Shown here one piece after another: positions 1 to 8,147 of a stretch of 64,000 bases of DNA (positions are counted from its first letter, which is position 1; every line of letters starts with the position of its first letter). Origin of the DNA: Butyribacter intestini. GTDB lineage: Bacteria; Bacillota; Clostridia; Lachnospirales; Lachnospiraceae. The stretch spans positions 62,001-126,000 of the forward strand of contig LLKB01000001.1 of NCBI GenBank assembly GCA_001414325.1, given 5' to 3'. The notes under the pieces were generated by a model that was not told the origin of the DNA, did no database searches, and saw only the letters and a list, made by a program, of their open reading frames with translations. Both the position numbers and the translations under genes were made by a program.

Positions 1-38
1 ATAATTCCATATATGAATTTCATAAAAAAATCAGTTTA

Positions 39-416
39 ATGAATGGAATAAATAGGATGCGTAGACAAGATTTTCTAAACAATTTTTGGGGATACTACTT
101 AATGCTTGAGAAAAAATTAATGACTACATTTAATTATGTAGAGTTATCTACTTCAAATTTTTCTACATTTTCAAATGAATATGCCTTATTAATACAAAGT
201 ATTGGTGCAGAATTAGACTCTTTCTTTAAGCTATACTGCTCATTTGATTTCAATGAAAGAAAAAACATTTCTCACTATGCTAATGTAATATTAGATAATG
301 AACCTGATATTGTTAATATTGAGCTTAATATCTTATCAAAACAGCTTTCAATTAAGCCATTTGAATCATGGTCGCTGAATCATCGTAAGCGCAAAAAACT
401 CAGGCGTACATTATAA
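39..416 (+). pseudogene. N-terminal fragment of an unknown gene cut by IS66
   Basis: The reading frame is open from near the window edge, but only codons up to about position 384 are native. The last ten residues (RKRKKLRRTL) are read out of the IS66 terminal repeat that begins at 385. The native part is an alpha-helical-looking, acidic-to-neutral protein with no motif I can name; it ends in PFESWSLNH. There is no clear Shine-Dalgarno in front of the first ATG, and the true start may be another codon nearby or outside the window. I infer that it is the beheaded 5' part of a longer gene whose 3' part is no longer next to the insertion sequence, because the other flank of IS66 belongs to an unrelated toxin gene. 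Function unknown. Confidence 0.55.
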
Positions 417-466
417 AATAACTTAGCATAAATATTATTTTACTCTTTATGCTAAGTTATTTTTTT
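417..466 (-). terminator. Hairpin terminator at the tnpC end of IS66
   Basis: AACTTAGCATAAA and TTTATGCTAAGTT form a 13-bp stem around an AT loop, with A-rich and T-rich flanks on the two sides. It lies just beyond the tnpC stop and would work in either direction. Confidence 0.75.
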
Positions 467-472
467 CTTTAT

Positions 473-2086
473 CTATCTTTCGATTTTACATATTTCAAAA
501 ACTTTATCATTCCATGGTAACAGCTTTTCTAATTCACTGTCTGCCATTTCTTCAGTAGGTCGTTTCTCTAATACATATGTTATATATTTATATACATTTA
601 ATCCATTCGCTAATGCTGTTTCGGCTATGCTATATGATATGGCACTTGCCTCTGCACCTTCAGGACTGTCACTGAAAAGCCATCCCTTTCTACCTATAAC
701 ATATGATTTCATTTTCTGTTCACTTAAATTATTACTCAGACTGCAGCGACAATCTTCGAGATATGTCATCATATGTTCTTTTCTATTTAATGCATATGTA
801 ACTGCTGTGGCAAATTTACTGCCTTTAATGGGTTTCTGCTTTTCAAGCCATGACAAAAAAGCCTCAATTACCGGTTTTTCTTTCTTGAGACGACCATTTT
901 TTATCTGTTTGTATGAATAACCTTTTTCTTTAAAATGTCTTTCATATGCAAACAGCTTATCACAATACTCTACACCTTGCACCGCCGGACAACTGATATC
1001 ACGATTTTTCCCTTTAGGTATGGCATCAAAGAAATATCTTCTTATGTGTGCAAAACAGCAACAGCGTTTTATATCCTGCACTTTGTTATAGCCTGTATAA
1101 CCATCTGCCATAAGATATCCATTAAAACCTTTCAGAAATTCTTTCGCAACATCTCCTCTACGCGTTGATGCATATTTATACAAAACTATCGGTGGGGTAT
1201 CATCTTCGCCGCTTCTAAATAGCCACATATATGATTTTGCCGTTGCTTCGCGTCCCTCCTCTTTCAAAACCTGTATAGGGCTTTCATCTGCCATAGCAAA
1301 CTCTCTGCTTAACAGCAGTTTGTGGTAAAATTCGTACAATACACGCAGATACTTATCGGTACATTCTATAACCCAGTTAGCCATTGTTGCACGGCTAAGT
1401 TCAAAACCATACTGCAGCCAGTCTTTTTCCTGACGGTACAATGGCATCCCATTAACATATTTTGAGTAAATCACCCAGGCAACAATTGATGGCGATGCAT
1501 AGCTTCTGAGTAGTGCCGGTGGAACAGGAGCATGTATAATATTTGGTTTTTCCTCATCTATTTTACATTTTGGACAACCATAATGTACACTGACATATTC
1601 CACAACTTTTAAAGTTGCAGGTATGTATTCAAGTTCCTTGCGCACAGTCTCTTTTCCTATAACTTCTAAGTGTGTACCGCATATGGAGCAAATCTGTTCT
1701 TCTTCTGGTAAAGTAATCTCTCTGATTTCAACCGGAAGATTTTTGGTTTTCTCAGCAAAAGTAACTTTTTTCTTTCTTATATGCTTTTTTACGACTATCT
1801 CTTCTTCAGCTGCCGGTAATTCTTCAATTGTTTCATCTGATTCATCGGAAAGATTAAATGATAATTGTCCATCTGTCTGCTGCTCCATTTTTTCACGTGA
1901 TGAACCAAACAGTTTTCTTTTCATATAATCAATCTGTTCATTAAGAAGTTTGACCTGAACAGTCAACTCCTGAACCTGAATATTACTGATATTTAAAGCT
2001 GACTGGAGAGTTTTGTTTAACTCTCTCTGTTCATTAAGTGAATCTTTTAATTCCCTTATCAATATATCTTTTGCATCAACAGACAT
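473..2086 (-). CDS. tnpC: IS66 transposase TnpC (DDE)
   Basis: DDE transposase of the IS66 family, about 537 residues. The ATG at 2086 is chosen because GGAGGAAAATCTG precedes it; an upstream ATG at 2113 would add nine residues (numbering here counts from that longer form). It has an N-terminal coiled coil ending in the family signature KRKLFGSSREK (about 66-75), a four-Cys zinc finger (C142, C145, C180, C183), and a catalytic core with D276 in ADESPIQ, D337 in MADGYTGY and E465 in NNLSEQK. The C-terminal part contains the GRKGWLFSDSPEGA block typical of the family. The gene looks full length and the triad is present, so it may be active. Confidence 0.95.
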   Translation of the reverse strand: MSVDAKDILIRELKDSLNEQRELNKTLQSALNISNIQVQELTVQVKLLNEQIDYMKRKLFGSSREKMEQQTDGQLSFNLSDESDETIEELPAAEEEIVVKKHIRKKKVTFAEKTKNLPVEIREITLPEEEQICSICGTHLEVIGKETVRKELEYIPATLKVVEYVSVHYGCPKCKIDEEKPNIIHAPVPPALLRSYASPSIVAWVIYSKYVNGMPLYRQEKDWLQYGFELSRATMANWVIECTDKYLRVLYEFYHKLLLSREFAMADESPIQVLKEEGREATAKSYMWLFRSGEDDTPPIVLYKYASTRRGDVAKEFLKGFNGYLMADGYTGYNKVQDIKRCCCFAHIRRYFFDAIPKGKNRDISCPAVQGVEYCDKLFAYERHFKEKGYSYKQIKNGRLKKEKPVIEAFLSWLEKQKPIKGSKFATAVTYALNRKEHMMTYLEDCRCSLSNNLSEQKMKSYVIGRKGWLFSDSPEGAEASAISYSIAETALANGLNVYKYITYVLEKRPTEEMADSELEKLLPWNDKVFEICKIER

Positions 2087-2173
2087 CAGATTTTCCTCCA
2101 CGATTTGATACAATTATTATAACATATCTTAGAGTAAAAAGATAGCTGTAATGCCTGTTTTTATGGGGTTGAT

Positions 2174-2524
2174 TCATTTTTTAACAGGTGGTTTTATCGC
2201 TTTTGGCTGTTCTATTTCAAGACCATCCATAAGCCACTCAAACTGTTTCCATGTAAGACTTTTTACTTCATTTTGATTGCGTGGCCATTTATAGCTGCCT
2301 GAACCTGTAAGTCGTTTATATAATAAAACTATGCCATCTTTTTCACGATATATTGCTTTTATGCGGTCTTTTTTTCTGCCACAAAATAGAAAGATGCTGT
2401 TCTCATGTGGATTCATTTTAAGTTGTTCTTCTATTATTGCGCATAAGCCATCGATCTGTTTTCTCATATCTGTTCTGCCACAGACTATGTAAACATTGTC
2501 CAGAGCAGATATATCCCCTAACAT
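2174..2524 (-). CDS. tnpB: IS66 accessory protein TnpB (IS66 Orf2)
   Basis: A 116-residue TnpB protein, required with TnpA and TnpC for transposition of IS66-type elements although its biochemical role is poorly defined. The family signature is clear: VCGRTDMRKQIDGL near the N-terminus, then FLFCGRKKDRIKAIYREKDG and LLYKRL. The start is supported by AGGAGGTCTC just before the ATG. Its start overlaps the stop of tnpA by 7 bp, which suggests translational coupling. Length is normal for the family. Confidence 0.95.
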   Translation of the reverse strand: MLGDISALDNVYIVCGRTDMRKQIDGLCAIIEEQLKMNPHENSIFLFCGRKKDRIKAIYREKDGIVLLYKRLTGSGSYKWPRNQNEVKSLTWKQFEWLMDGLEIEQPKAIKPPVKK

Positions 2525-2913
2525 GAGACCTCCTGTAATACAGTGAGAAGTCCTTTTAATGTGTGTTCATTAAAATCATCCTGGAGTGTTATGCTTGCAT
2601 TTTTATATTTAAACATAATAGGTGCTATCTGTGTATCATTTTCTTCCGCAAACAATGTTATGTTTTCTGCTGCTTCTGGTAACACATTTACACAGACAAC
2701 ATCCTGTTTTTCAGTAACTATATTAGTGTTACATTTGAAACTGTGTTCTGGTATCTCATAGCAGGCCTGTTGTCTGAGCTTTTTAATCCACCAATAAAAT
2801 GTACTTGGTGCAATATCATTATTAATACACCATTGCTTATCTGACAAACCGCTCTTACGGCACTGCATGACAAGACCATAAATTTTATCATAGTATAATT
2901 TTTTATCTGCCAT
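2518..2913 (-). CDS. tnpA: IS66 accessory protein TnpA
   Basis: A 131-residue TnpA with a helix-turn-helix at the N-terminus (YGLVMQCRKSGLSDKQWCIN...STFYWWIKKLR), which presumably recognises DNA. The start at 2913 is preferred over an ATG at 2958 because GCGAGGAGAAAATAT stands directly in front of it. The C-terminal half is variable, as in other TnpA proteins. It overlaps tnpB, so the three genes form one transcription unit running away from the right end of the element. Confidence 0.9.
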   Translation of the reverse strand: MADKKLYYDKIYGLVMQCRKSGLSDKQWCINNDIAPSTFYWWIKKLRQQACYEIPEHSFKCNTNIVTEKQDVVCVNVLPEAAENITLFAEENDTQIAPIMFKYKNASITLQDDFNEHTLKGLLTVLQEVSC

Positions 2914-3073
2914 ATATTTTCTCCTCGCTTTTTGTAATGTTATAGTAAACGGCTCCAATATTGAATAAGAAACTTCAAGATTACTGGAGTGAACGTTTCC
3001 AATTTTTGAGACAATCTAATTATGGCATAATATTTTTTAATGTGCTATCCGTGGGGATATTTTGCGCTTACTA

Positions 3074-3151
3074 TTGGCTTTGCTGATGTCCTTCGGCAGC
3101 TTGATATTAGCGTTGCTTGCCTTTCTCGATAAGAGAAACAAGCGCAAATAA
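3074..3151 (+). pseudogene. 3' remnant of a holin-like type I toxin gene, cut by IS66
   Basis: From the IS66 right end the frame reads LALLMSFGSLILALLAFLDK and then RNKRK before TAA at 3149-3151: one hydrophobic helix followed by a short basic tail. This is the usual form of the small putative holin-like toxins of Firmicutes (Fst/Hol-Tox type), which are about 30 residues long. The initiation codon and first few residues are gone, replaced by the insertion sequence. The hairpin immediately after the stop is also typical of these toxin mRNAs. An intact relative lies at 27282-27368 in this window. The assignment rests on shape and similarity, not on a search. Confidence 0.65.
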
Positions 3152-3154
3152 AAA

Positions 3155-3273
3155 TGCCTACTCTGTCGCAACCAGAGTAGGCGTCTCTTTATAGAGAAAT
3201 AAGCTCGCTCGGGAAACTCCACCTTTGGAGTGGGACTCCTGAGAGGCATCCGTTCCCGCGGATGCCTTTCTTT
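3155..3273 (+). terminator. Two hairpins downstream of the toxin remnant
   Basis: GCCTACTCT/AGAGTAGGC closes a loop at about 3155-3183, directly after the toxin stop. A second stem, GGCATCCG/CGGATGCC at 3245-3266, is followed by TTTCTTT and looks like an intrinsic terminator. In type I toxin loci this region usually also encodes the antisense antitoxin RNA; that is inference here. Confidence 0.6.
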
Positions 3274-3360
3274 ACGATTAATATACCACAATGCTTTGCT
3301 AAATTCAAGAAATTATTTGTGCTCTATACCTGCATTATCTAACACCTCATTTGCAAAACT

Positions 3361-5015
3361 AATTTCCACCCCTATATGACTTGTCGTGGAAGTTACTACT
3401 TCCGAATATCAGGTGTGGAAATTACTTATTCTTAATGTTATATTATTCCTGTTCATCCATCTCTAAGCTCCGGTCGGAACAGGAGATATATATGAATATG
3501 AATAAGAATAAACATTTAATTTTAGATGAAAGATATGTAATTGAACATTCCCTTAATGAAAACATGAGTTTTAAAGCCATTGGTAAACAGATTCTTAAGG
3601 ACTGTACTACTGTATCCAAAGAAGTGAAATCCCATATCGTATTCGAAAAGAAAGGAGCTCCTTATAAACCTTTTAACGACTGCCTTAACAGAAGACACTG
3701 TTCCCATCACGGTTATGTTTGCATCTCTTGCGAACGCCACAAAAGCCGCAACAAATGCAGCGTCTGTGATCATTGCACAACCTCTTGTGCTGATTATTCC
3801 AAGGAGGAGTGTCCTAAACTATCTAAGGCTCCGTATGTATGTAATGGATGTGATATGTCAAACAACTGTACCCTCGAGAAAAGATTCTATAAAGCTCTTG
3901 TAGCTCAAAAAGAGTATGAGTTGGTGCGGAGCGAATCACGTTCTGGCTTTAATCTCTGCGAAGATGAATTGAAACAGCTTGATTCTGTCATAAGTCCTTT
4001 ACTTAAAAACGGTCAGTCCATTCATCACATAATTGCTAACAATCCTTCGCAACCTGTTGCTGAATTTGATTCTATAGAAGGTATAAAAGGCGGTTCTGTA
4101 TTACTTACCATTCACTTTGTACTTCCCAAGCTTCAATTAGCATTTTTAAGAGACGCAAATGACTCTAAATCTGTTACTGACATATTTGATGCTCTTTACA
4201 AATTACTTGGTTTTGAGAACTTTACCAAAATACTTCCAATATGTCTGGCCGACAACGGAACTGAATTTTCTGATCCTTTCGGTATTGAAGCTGACTCAGA
4301 CGGAGTGATAAGGTCTCGGCTGTTTTACTGTGATCCATCTTCTCCCGGTCAAAAAGGAGTTTGTGAAAATAATCATGAATTCATAAGAAGAATTATCCCA
4401 AAATCCACTGACCTTGGGCAGTACACCCAGTCACAAATAGATATTATGATGGACCACATCAACTCATATGAAAGTCCTGAACTTGGTGACAAATCACCTT
4501 ATGAAATGTTTGAATTCTACTATGGCAAAGAAATATTAGATTTGCTCGGCGTTCACAAAATAGTACCAAACGAAATCATCCTTAAGCCGGAATTACTTAA
4601 GAACAGATAATAAAGCCGGGTTCCCCCTGCTCTTTATCTTTGTGCATCGCACACTTCTGGTCTTATTTTGACTGATTAATACTATTTTGATGAAAATCAG
4701 CCAAACAAAGTAAGAATAAAGATTTCTGTATCAGCAGAAATGTCCTTATTAACAATAAAAAGGCCGGAGTCCTACGCAGTTGTGATGAGCTCCATAACAC
4801 TCTCTTTAGGGGTGGAATTCACTAACTCTTATCATGAACATGTGCATTCGACTTCTCATTTTGATGCGCATTTTTCCAGCTTTTGATATATTATATAGCA
4901 TTTTTGATAGAAAAACCATACTTTTGGGAATAAAAAACTTCCACCTCATGGAATTTAGTTCTACAAGGTGGAAGTAAGTCTTACAAAGCGGAATTAACTT
5001 TTACAATTGACCTTT
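3361..5015 (+). mobile_element. IS30-family element (boundaries approximate)
   Basis: A transposase of the IS30 family is flanked by non-coding ends rich in related motifs: TTCCACCCCTA, CGTGGAAGTTACT and GTGGAAATTACTT on the left (3361-3430), and AGGGGTGGAATTCAC (4808-4822), GGTGGAAGTAAG and GCGGAATTAACTT on the right (4968-5000). ATTTGCAAA also occurs inverted at about 3348 and 5015. I could not fix the exact termini or a target duplication. The roughly 520 bp after the transposase (4611-5134) hold no gene; they contain these end repeats and the promoter of the next gene. Confidence 0.6.
3492..4610 (+). CDS. IS30-family transposase, probably internally deleted
   Basis: 372 residues from ATG 3492; an ORF extends upstream but GGAACAGGAGATATAT in front of 3492 supports this start. 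An N-terminal helix-turn-helix (LDERYVIEHSLNENMSFKAIG) is followed by a Cys-rich stretch (about residues 60-120) and the DDE core: D193 in FDSIEG, D254 in LADNGTE and E292 in VCENNHEF. Family members of this type are usually about 430-470 residues, and the segment between the helical domain and the first Asp, normally some 60 residues with a second DNA-binding part, is missing: NNP runs almost directly into QPVAEFDS. I infer an in-frame deletion, so the catalytic triad remains but activity is doubtful. Confidence 0.85.
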   Translation: MNMNKNKHLILDERYVIEHSLNENMSFKAIGKQILKDCTTVSKEVKSHIVFEKKGAPYKPFNDCLNRRHCSHHGYVCISCERHKSRNKCSVCDHCTTSCADYSKEECPKLSKAPYVCNGCDMSNNCTLEKRFYKALVAQKEYELVRSESRSGFNLCEDELKQLDSVISPLLKNGQSIHHIIANNPSQPVAEFDSIEGIKGGSVLLTIHFVLPKLQLAFLRDANDSKSVTDIFDALYKLLGFENFTKILPICLADNGTEFSDPFGIEADSDGVIRSRLFYCDPSSPGQKGVCENNHEFIRRIIPKSTDLGQYTQSQIDIMMDHINSYESPELGDKSPYEMFEFYYGKEILDLLGVHKIVPNEIILKPELLKNR

Positions 5016-5033
5016 GCAAATTTGTGATATAAT
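5007..5033 (+). promoter_or_regulatory. Candidate promoter for the HD/Nudix pair
   Basis: TTGACC (5007-5012) and TATAAT (5028-5033) are separated by 15 bp, about 100 bp before the HD gene. The -10 box is perfect but the spacer is short. The promoter lies in the right end of the IS30 element, so the insertion sequence may supply it. Confidence 0.4.
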
Positions 5034-5134
5034 AGAAGAAACTATTGTGACAGATGTATTTTATGCTAAAAGCAAATGATGAGTAAGACAAAATTACTGG
5101 AAGAATTACTTTGCTAGACTGCTAAGGAGAAAAG

Positions 5135-5770
5135 ATGACAGATAATGAAATGGAATTTATAAAAGATATATTTTCGGGAGACAGCAGTGGACATGACTAT
5201 TATCATACGATACGAGTATATAAACTGGCTGCTAAAATCGCAAAACAGGAAAATGCAGATGTTAAAACAGTGCAGTTGGCAGCTCTGTTACATGATGTGG
5301 ACGATATTAAGCTTTCTCCGGACACTTATGTTACCAAGAAAAATGCAGTTGATTTTATGACAATTAACAAAATAGATGGTAAAAGGATAGAGGTGGTATG
5401 CAAAATTATAGATGAGGTTTCATTTGCAGGAGCTGATTCAGTCGTACCTGATACCATAGAAGGAAAATGTGTGCAGGATGCAGACAGACTTGATGCTATA
5501 GGAGCTATTGGAATTGCCAGAACACTTGCATATGGTGGTAGTAGGGGAAGAAAGATTTATGATCCGGAAATAAAACCTAAAATGGGAATGAACAAAGAAG
5601 AGTATCGGAATAATCAAGATTCTACAAGCATCAATCATTTCTATGAAAAGTTGCTCTTGTTAAAAGACATGATGAATACGACTGAGGGAAAGAAACTTGC
5701 AGAACATAGACAGGTTGTAATGCAGGAATTTCTGAATGAGTTTATGCTGGAATGGGAAGGGGAAAAGTGA
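5135..5770 (+). CDS. HD-domain phosphohydrolase
   Basis: A 211-residue single-domain HD hydrolase of the YedJ-like type. Metal ligands are visible: H in GHDYYHTIRVY (about residue 19-24), the HD pair in LLHDVDDIKL (about 53-57), and D in VQDADRLDAIGAIG (about 113-116). The GSRGRKIYDP loop and the C-terminal helix are usual for the group. Substrate unknown; HD proteins hydrolyse phosphate esters, often of nucleotides. The ATG follows AAGGAGAAAAG. The last codons overlap the start of the Nudix gene, so the two are translationally coupled and could form a small nucleotide clean-up pair. Confidence 0.85.
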   Translation: MTDNEMEFIKDIFSGDSSGHDYYHTIRVYKLAAKIAKQENADVKTVQLAALLHDVDDIKLSPDTYVTKKNAVDFMTINKIDGKRIEVVCKIIDEVSFAGADSVVPDTIEGKCVQDADRLDAIGAIGIARTLAYGGSRGRKIYDPEIKPKMGMNKEEYRNNQDSTSINHFYEKLLLLKDMMNTTEGKKLAEHRQVVMQEFLNEFMLEWEGEK

Positions 5771-6198
5771 TTGAAGTAAAATTTTATGATACAGTTAATG
5801 ATGAACTATTGAAATTTGCAGTGATTATCTCAAAGAGTAATGGCAAGTGGGTTTTCTGCAAACATAAAGAAAGAGATACATATGAAGTGCCGGGAGGGCA
5901 TAGAGAAGCTGGGGAGGATATTTTTGAAACAGCAAAAAGGGAGTTGCAGGAAGAGACTGGAGCTATCAAATTTGAGATAAAACCGATATGTGTATATTCA
6001 GTAACCGGTAAGAACAGAGTAAATGAGACTGGAGAGGAAACATTTGGACTGCTTTGTTTTGCAGAGATAACTGAATTTGTGAAAGAATTACATAGTGAGA
6101 TGGAGAAAGTTGTGCTTATGGATGAGTTGCCTGAAAATTGGACATATCCGTTGATACAGCCGAAATTGATAGAGAAGTATTTGCAGGTGAAATTATAG
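5767..6198 (+). CDS. Nudix hydrolase
   Basis: Contains a full Nudix box: GGHREAGEDIFETAKRELQE followed by ETGA matches GX5EX7REUXEEXGU, so it should hydrolyse a nucleoside diphosphate linked to another moiety; the substrate cannot be told. I prefer GTG at 5767, which overlaps the HD stop as GTGA and has GGAAGGGG upstream, over the in-frame ATG at 5752 that would lie inside that ribosome-binding site. About 143 residues, normal for a compact Nudix protein. The last codons run into a pyrophosphatase-like fragment read in another frame (6180-6236), so the native C-terminus may have been altered by a rearrangement. Confidence 0.85.
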   Translation: MIEVKFYDTVNDELLKFAVIISKSNGKWVFCKHKERDTYEVPGGHREAGEDIFETAKRELQEETGAIKFEIKPICVYSVTGKNRVNETGEETFGLLCFAEITEFVKELHSEMEKVVLMDELPENWTYPLIQPKLIEKYLQVKL

Positions 6199-6236
6199 CC
6201 ATTATTCGGAGAAAAGATGATATAGATGAAAATTGG
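6180..6236 (+). pseudogene. Fragment resembling the pyrophosphatase-like gene at 8148
   Basis: Read in the frame of 6180, this stretch encodes FAGEIIAIIRRKDDIDENW, which aligns with FTGKIIAVVHRIDDVEEKW of the gene at 8148-8489 (10 of 19 identical, most others conservative). There is no start and the frame runs on into unrelated sequence. It seems to be a decayed leftover of a second copy of that gene, fused out of frame to the Nudix 3' end. Confidence 0.5.
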
Positions 6237-6407
6237 ACAAGATGCGGCGGCTTTAGGAATTATCAGACTAATTCCTATACTTCAATAATGGTAATTGGTA
6301 TTATAAAATTGTTAATTGCAAATATATTTCGCCTACCTCTCCGAAACAACAAGTTGCTTTCCCACCCTCCGCTTTTCTGCTATTATATCCCTAACGGAGG
6401 TGATGTG

Positions 6408-7175
6408 ATGGAAACAAGGGAAATTATTTTGGAACTTCGTACCCAAAAAGGATTATCGCAGGAAGAGCTGGCTGAAAAGGTTATGGTTACGAGACAGGCA
6501 GTATCCCGCTGGGAAAATGGAGAAACGATTCCAAATACGGAGACATTAAAATTATTATCAAAGGAATTTGATGTTTCTATTAATACGCTTTTAGGTGCAC
6601 CGAGACAGCTTATCTGTCAGTGCTGTGGAATGCCGCTTGAAGATGATGCGATTATAAGCCGTGACAGTGACGGCTCGTTGAATGAGGACTATTGTAAATG
6701 GTGCTATGCCGATGGAAATTATACTTACAGTGATATGGACGATTTGATTGATGTATGTGCAAAAAATATGGTAAATGAAAACTTCACTGAGGAACAGGCG
6801 CGTGCGTATATGAAAGAAATGCTTCCAAAGTTAGATTATTGGAAAAGATATGATGAGCTCAGTGACAATGGACAGTTTGAGGAGTTTAAGAATCAACTGA
6901 TAACAGAAATAAACGAACTTCATATAGAGGGGATGCCGAAAGTTGAGAAATTAAATGCACTTGTTGGACGGGATATAAACCTTGAATACCCGTTGCCAAA
7001 CGGAATGAGGGTGAAATTTTTGGATAATCAGAAAACATATTTAGGAAATCAACTGGAGTGTGAATTTGGTGGCGAACGATATTTTGGAGTTCTTGCAAGT
7101 ATGGATTTTGTTATGGTTTGCACATATGATGCAGATTTAACAAATCCGGAACTGATTCTTTATAAAAAAAGATAA
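6408..7175 (+). CDS. XRE-type regulator with zinc-ribbon domain
   Basis: 255 residues from ATG 6408, preceded by CGGAGGTGATGTG; the frame is open upstream but that part has no ribosome-binding site and includes the pyrophosphatase-like scrap. Residues 5-60 are a classic Cro/CI helix-turn-helix (GLSQEELAEKVMVTRQAVSR WENG). Residues 68-105 form a putative zinc ribbon with C70, C72/C73, C96 and C99. A C-terminal domain (about 175-255) is rich in beta strands and unrecognised. The layout (HTH, zinc ribbon, extra domain) is common in Clostridia and probably senses something through the C-terminus. A stem (GATACCCC...GGGGTAT) follows the stop. Confidence 0.85.
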   Translation: METREIILELRTQKGLSQEELAEKVMVTRQAVSRWENGETIPNTETLKLLSKEFDVSINTLLGAPRQLICQCCGMPLEDDAIISRDSDGSLNEDYCKWCYADGNYTYSDMDDLIDVCAKNMVNENFTEEQARAYMKEMLPKLDYWKRYDELSDNGQFEEFKNQLITEINELHIEGMPKVEKLNALVGRDINLEYPLPNGMRVKFLDNQKTYLGNQLECEFGGERYFGVLASMDFVMVCTYDADLTNPELILYKKR

Positions 7176-7207
7176 CATGGCTGCAAGCCATTAAATGTTG
7201 GAGTTAC

Positions 7208-7262
7208 GATACCCCTTAAGCAGAAAAGGTAGATGAAACCAAATCTGTTTATGGGGTATTTT
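7208..7262 (+). terminator. Hairpin after the XRE gene
   Basis: ATACCCCTTAAGCAGA pairs imperfectly with TCTGTTTATGGGGTAT, followed by TTTTG. Probable intrinsic terminator. Confidence 0.6.
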
Positions 7263-7336
7263 GCTGCGTTAGTTTTTGTTGTATAATGCAAATAGGAGTC
7301 TTAGAATTTATATTTTTTAAGAAAGGATGACAGAAC

Positions 7337-7561
7337 ATGGAGATTAAAAGTTTATTGATAAAGGATACAACAAAAGAAGAAAGAATTCGTATTGTTCAGG
7401 AAGGGCTTAATCAATGCGGTGGAGCCTGTGATTTTTGCAACGGCTGTGACAATTTAGGTGGCGGTTCGGTCGATGCATTTTATGAGCCGTATATTATTGG
7501 AGAAAAAGAGCTGCGTCAGTTAAACGAGGAATACAGAAGTAATTCAGGCATGGTGAAGTAG
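7337..7561 (+). CDS. Small Cys-rich protein of unknown function
   Basis: 74 residues, start supported by AAGAAAGGATG upstream. The centre has a tight cysteine cluster, CGGACDFCNGCDN (about residues 27-39), followed by a GGGSVDAFYEP segment; this suggests a bound metal or iron-sulfur centre but no family is recognised. It ends 10 bp before the next small Cys-rich reading frame (7572), so the two probably form an operon and may work together. Confidence 0.7.
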   Translation: MEIKSLLIKDTTKEERIRIVQEGLNQCGGACDFCNGCDNLGGGSVDAFYEPYIIGEKELRQLNEEYRSNSGMVK

Positions 7562-7571
7562 GTGATATTTT

Positions 7572-7766
7572 ATGAGAGCACCGGATTTAAAAAGTTCTAC
7601 GATAGAGGAAAGAAGGCAATATATTAAAAATACTTTCAAGTGCATTGCCGATTGCGATATGTGTTGACTTTGTACAGTGTTTCGTGGGAAAGACCCCGAA
7701 CTTGCATATCAGGATTATATCAAAGGCAAGCGTGATTTTATGGCTGTGTCACAGGATTATAAGTAG
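7572..7766 (+). pseudogene. Small Cys-rich gene interrupted by an in-frame TGA
   Basis: Reading from ATG 7572 gives 31 residues ending in CIADCDMC, then TGA at 7665-7667, then LCTVFRGKDPELAYQDYIKG and so on to TAG at 7764-7766, all in one frame. Coding character continues unchanged across the stop, so it is one 64-codon gene with a point nonsense mutation (GGA to TGA would restore Gly in a CDMCGLC motif). TGA recoding as selenocysteine is conceivable beside Cys residues, but nothing supports it here. The start has GGTGATATTTT upstream and follows the previous gene closely. Confidence 0.65.
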
Positions 7767-7881
7767 TTAGAAAATCATGGAATGATGCAGATATATTGAG
7801 AAAATAGTGTGGGCAATTTTGCTTTTAAGAATAGTATTTTGACAACAAAATTGTAATATTAAACAGGTGAGGAGGTTTTAA

Positions 7882-8102
7882 ATGGAAAAAGGATTTGTGT
7901 ATATCTTAACAAATCCATGTCTTGACGGATGGGTTAAGATTGGAATGACAGAGAGGGATGATATAGAGAGTAGATTGAGGGAATTAAATTCTCCAACTAA
8001 TATACCTCTTTCATATAGGTGCTATGCAACTTATTTACTAAAGACGGTATGTCTTTAAGTGAGCTTCGTGACAGTATAGAAAATGTGGAAAACGATGATT
8101 AG
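7882..8102 (+). pseudogene. GIY-YIG-like protein, truncated and frameshifted
   Basis: From ATG 7882 (GGTGAGGAGG upstream) the product is MEKGFVYILTNP...WVKIGMTE...RLRELNSPTNIPLSYRC, the first part of a GIY-YIG/T5orf172-type nuclease domain. It breaks off after YATY and stops at 8056-8058, after only 58 residues. In another frame the sequence at 8040-8102 reads KDGMSLSELRDSIENVENDD and stop, which looks like the tail of a related protein. So most of the gene has been deleted and the ends joined out of frame. The catalytic second half is absent, so I expect no activity. Confidence 0.6.
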
Positions 8103-8147
8103 AAGTAGTTTTAGATAATGGAGAGTTCAAAGGAGGTGCAAATATTA

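Larger units (their letters stand above)
385..3071 (-). mobile_element. IS66-family insertion sequence
   Basis: The element is bounded by GTAAGCGCAAAA at 385 and its reverse complement TTTTGCGCTTAC ending at 3071, which is the standard IS66 terminus. It is 2687 bp and carries tnpA, tnpB and tnpC in the normal order on the minus strand, all intact. IS66 elements normally create 8-bp target duplications. Here the left flank (GAATCATC, 377-384) and the right flank (TATTGGCT, 3072-3079) do not match, and the two flanks belong to different broken genes, so the element has probably been involved in a deletion or recombination after insertion. Confidence 0.93.

Noticed and set aside
3037-3291. Open frame on the minus strand across the IS66 end and toxin hairpins
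   Set aside because: It spans the IS66 terminus and two hairpins, has no ribosome-binding site and a biased composition from stem sequences. The plus-strand toxin remnant explains the region.
385-5015. Prophage or integrative element as the source of the left end
   Set aside because: Only two insertion sequences are present; no integrase, structural or conjugation genes.
7665-7667. Selenocysteine at the TGA of the small Cys gene
   Set aside because: No SECIS-like hairpin is evident right after it and a simple GGA to TGA change explains it. Kept only as a test in the findings.
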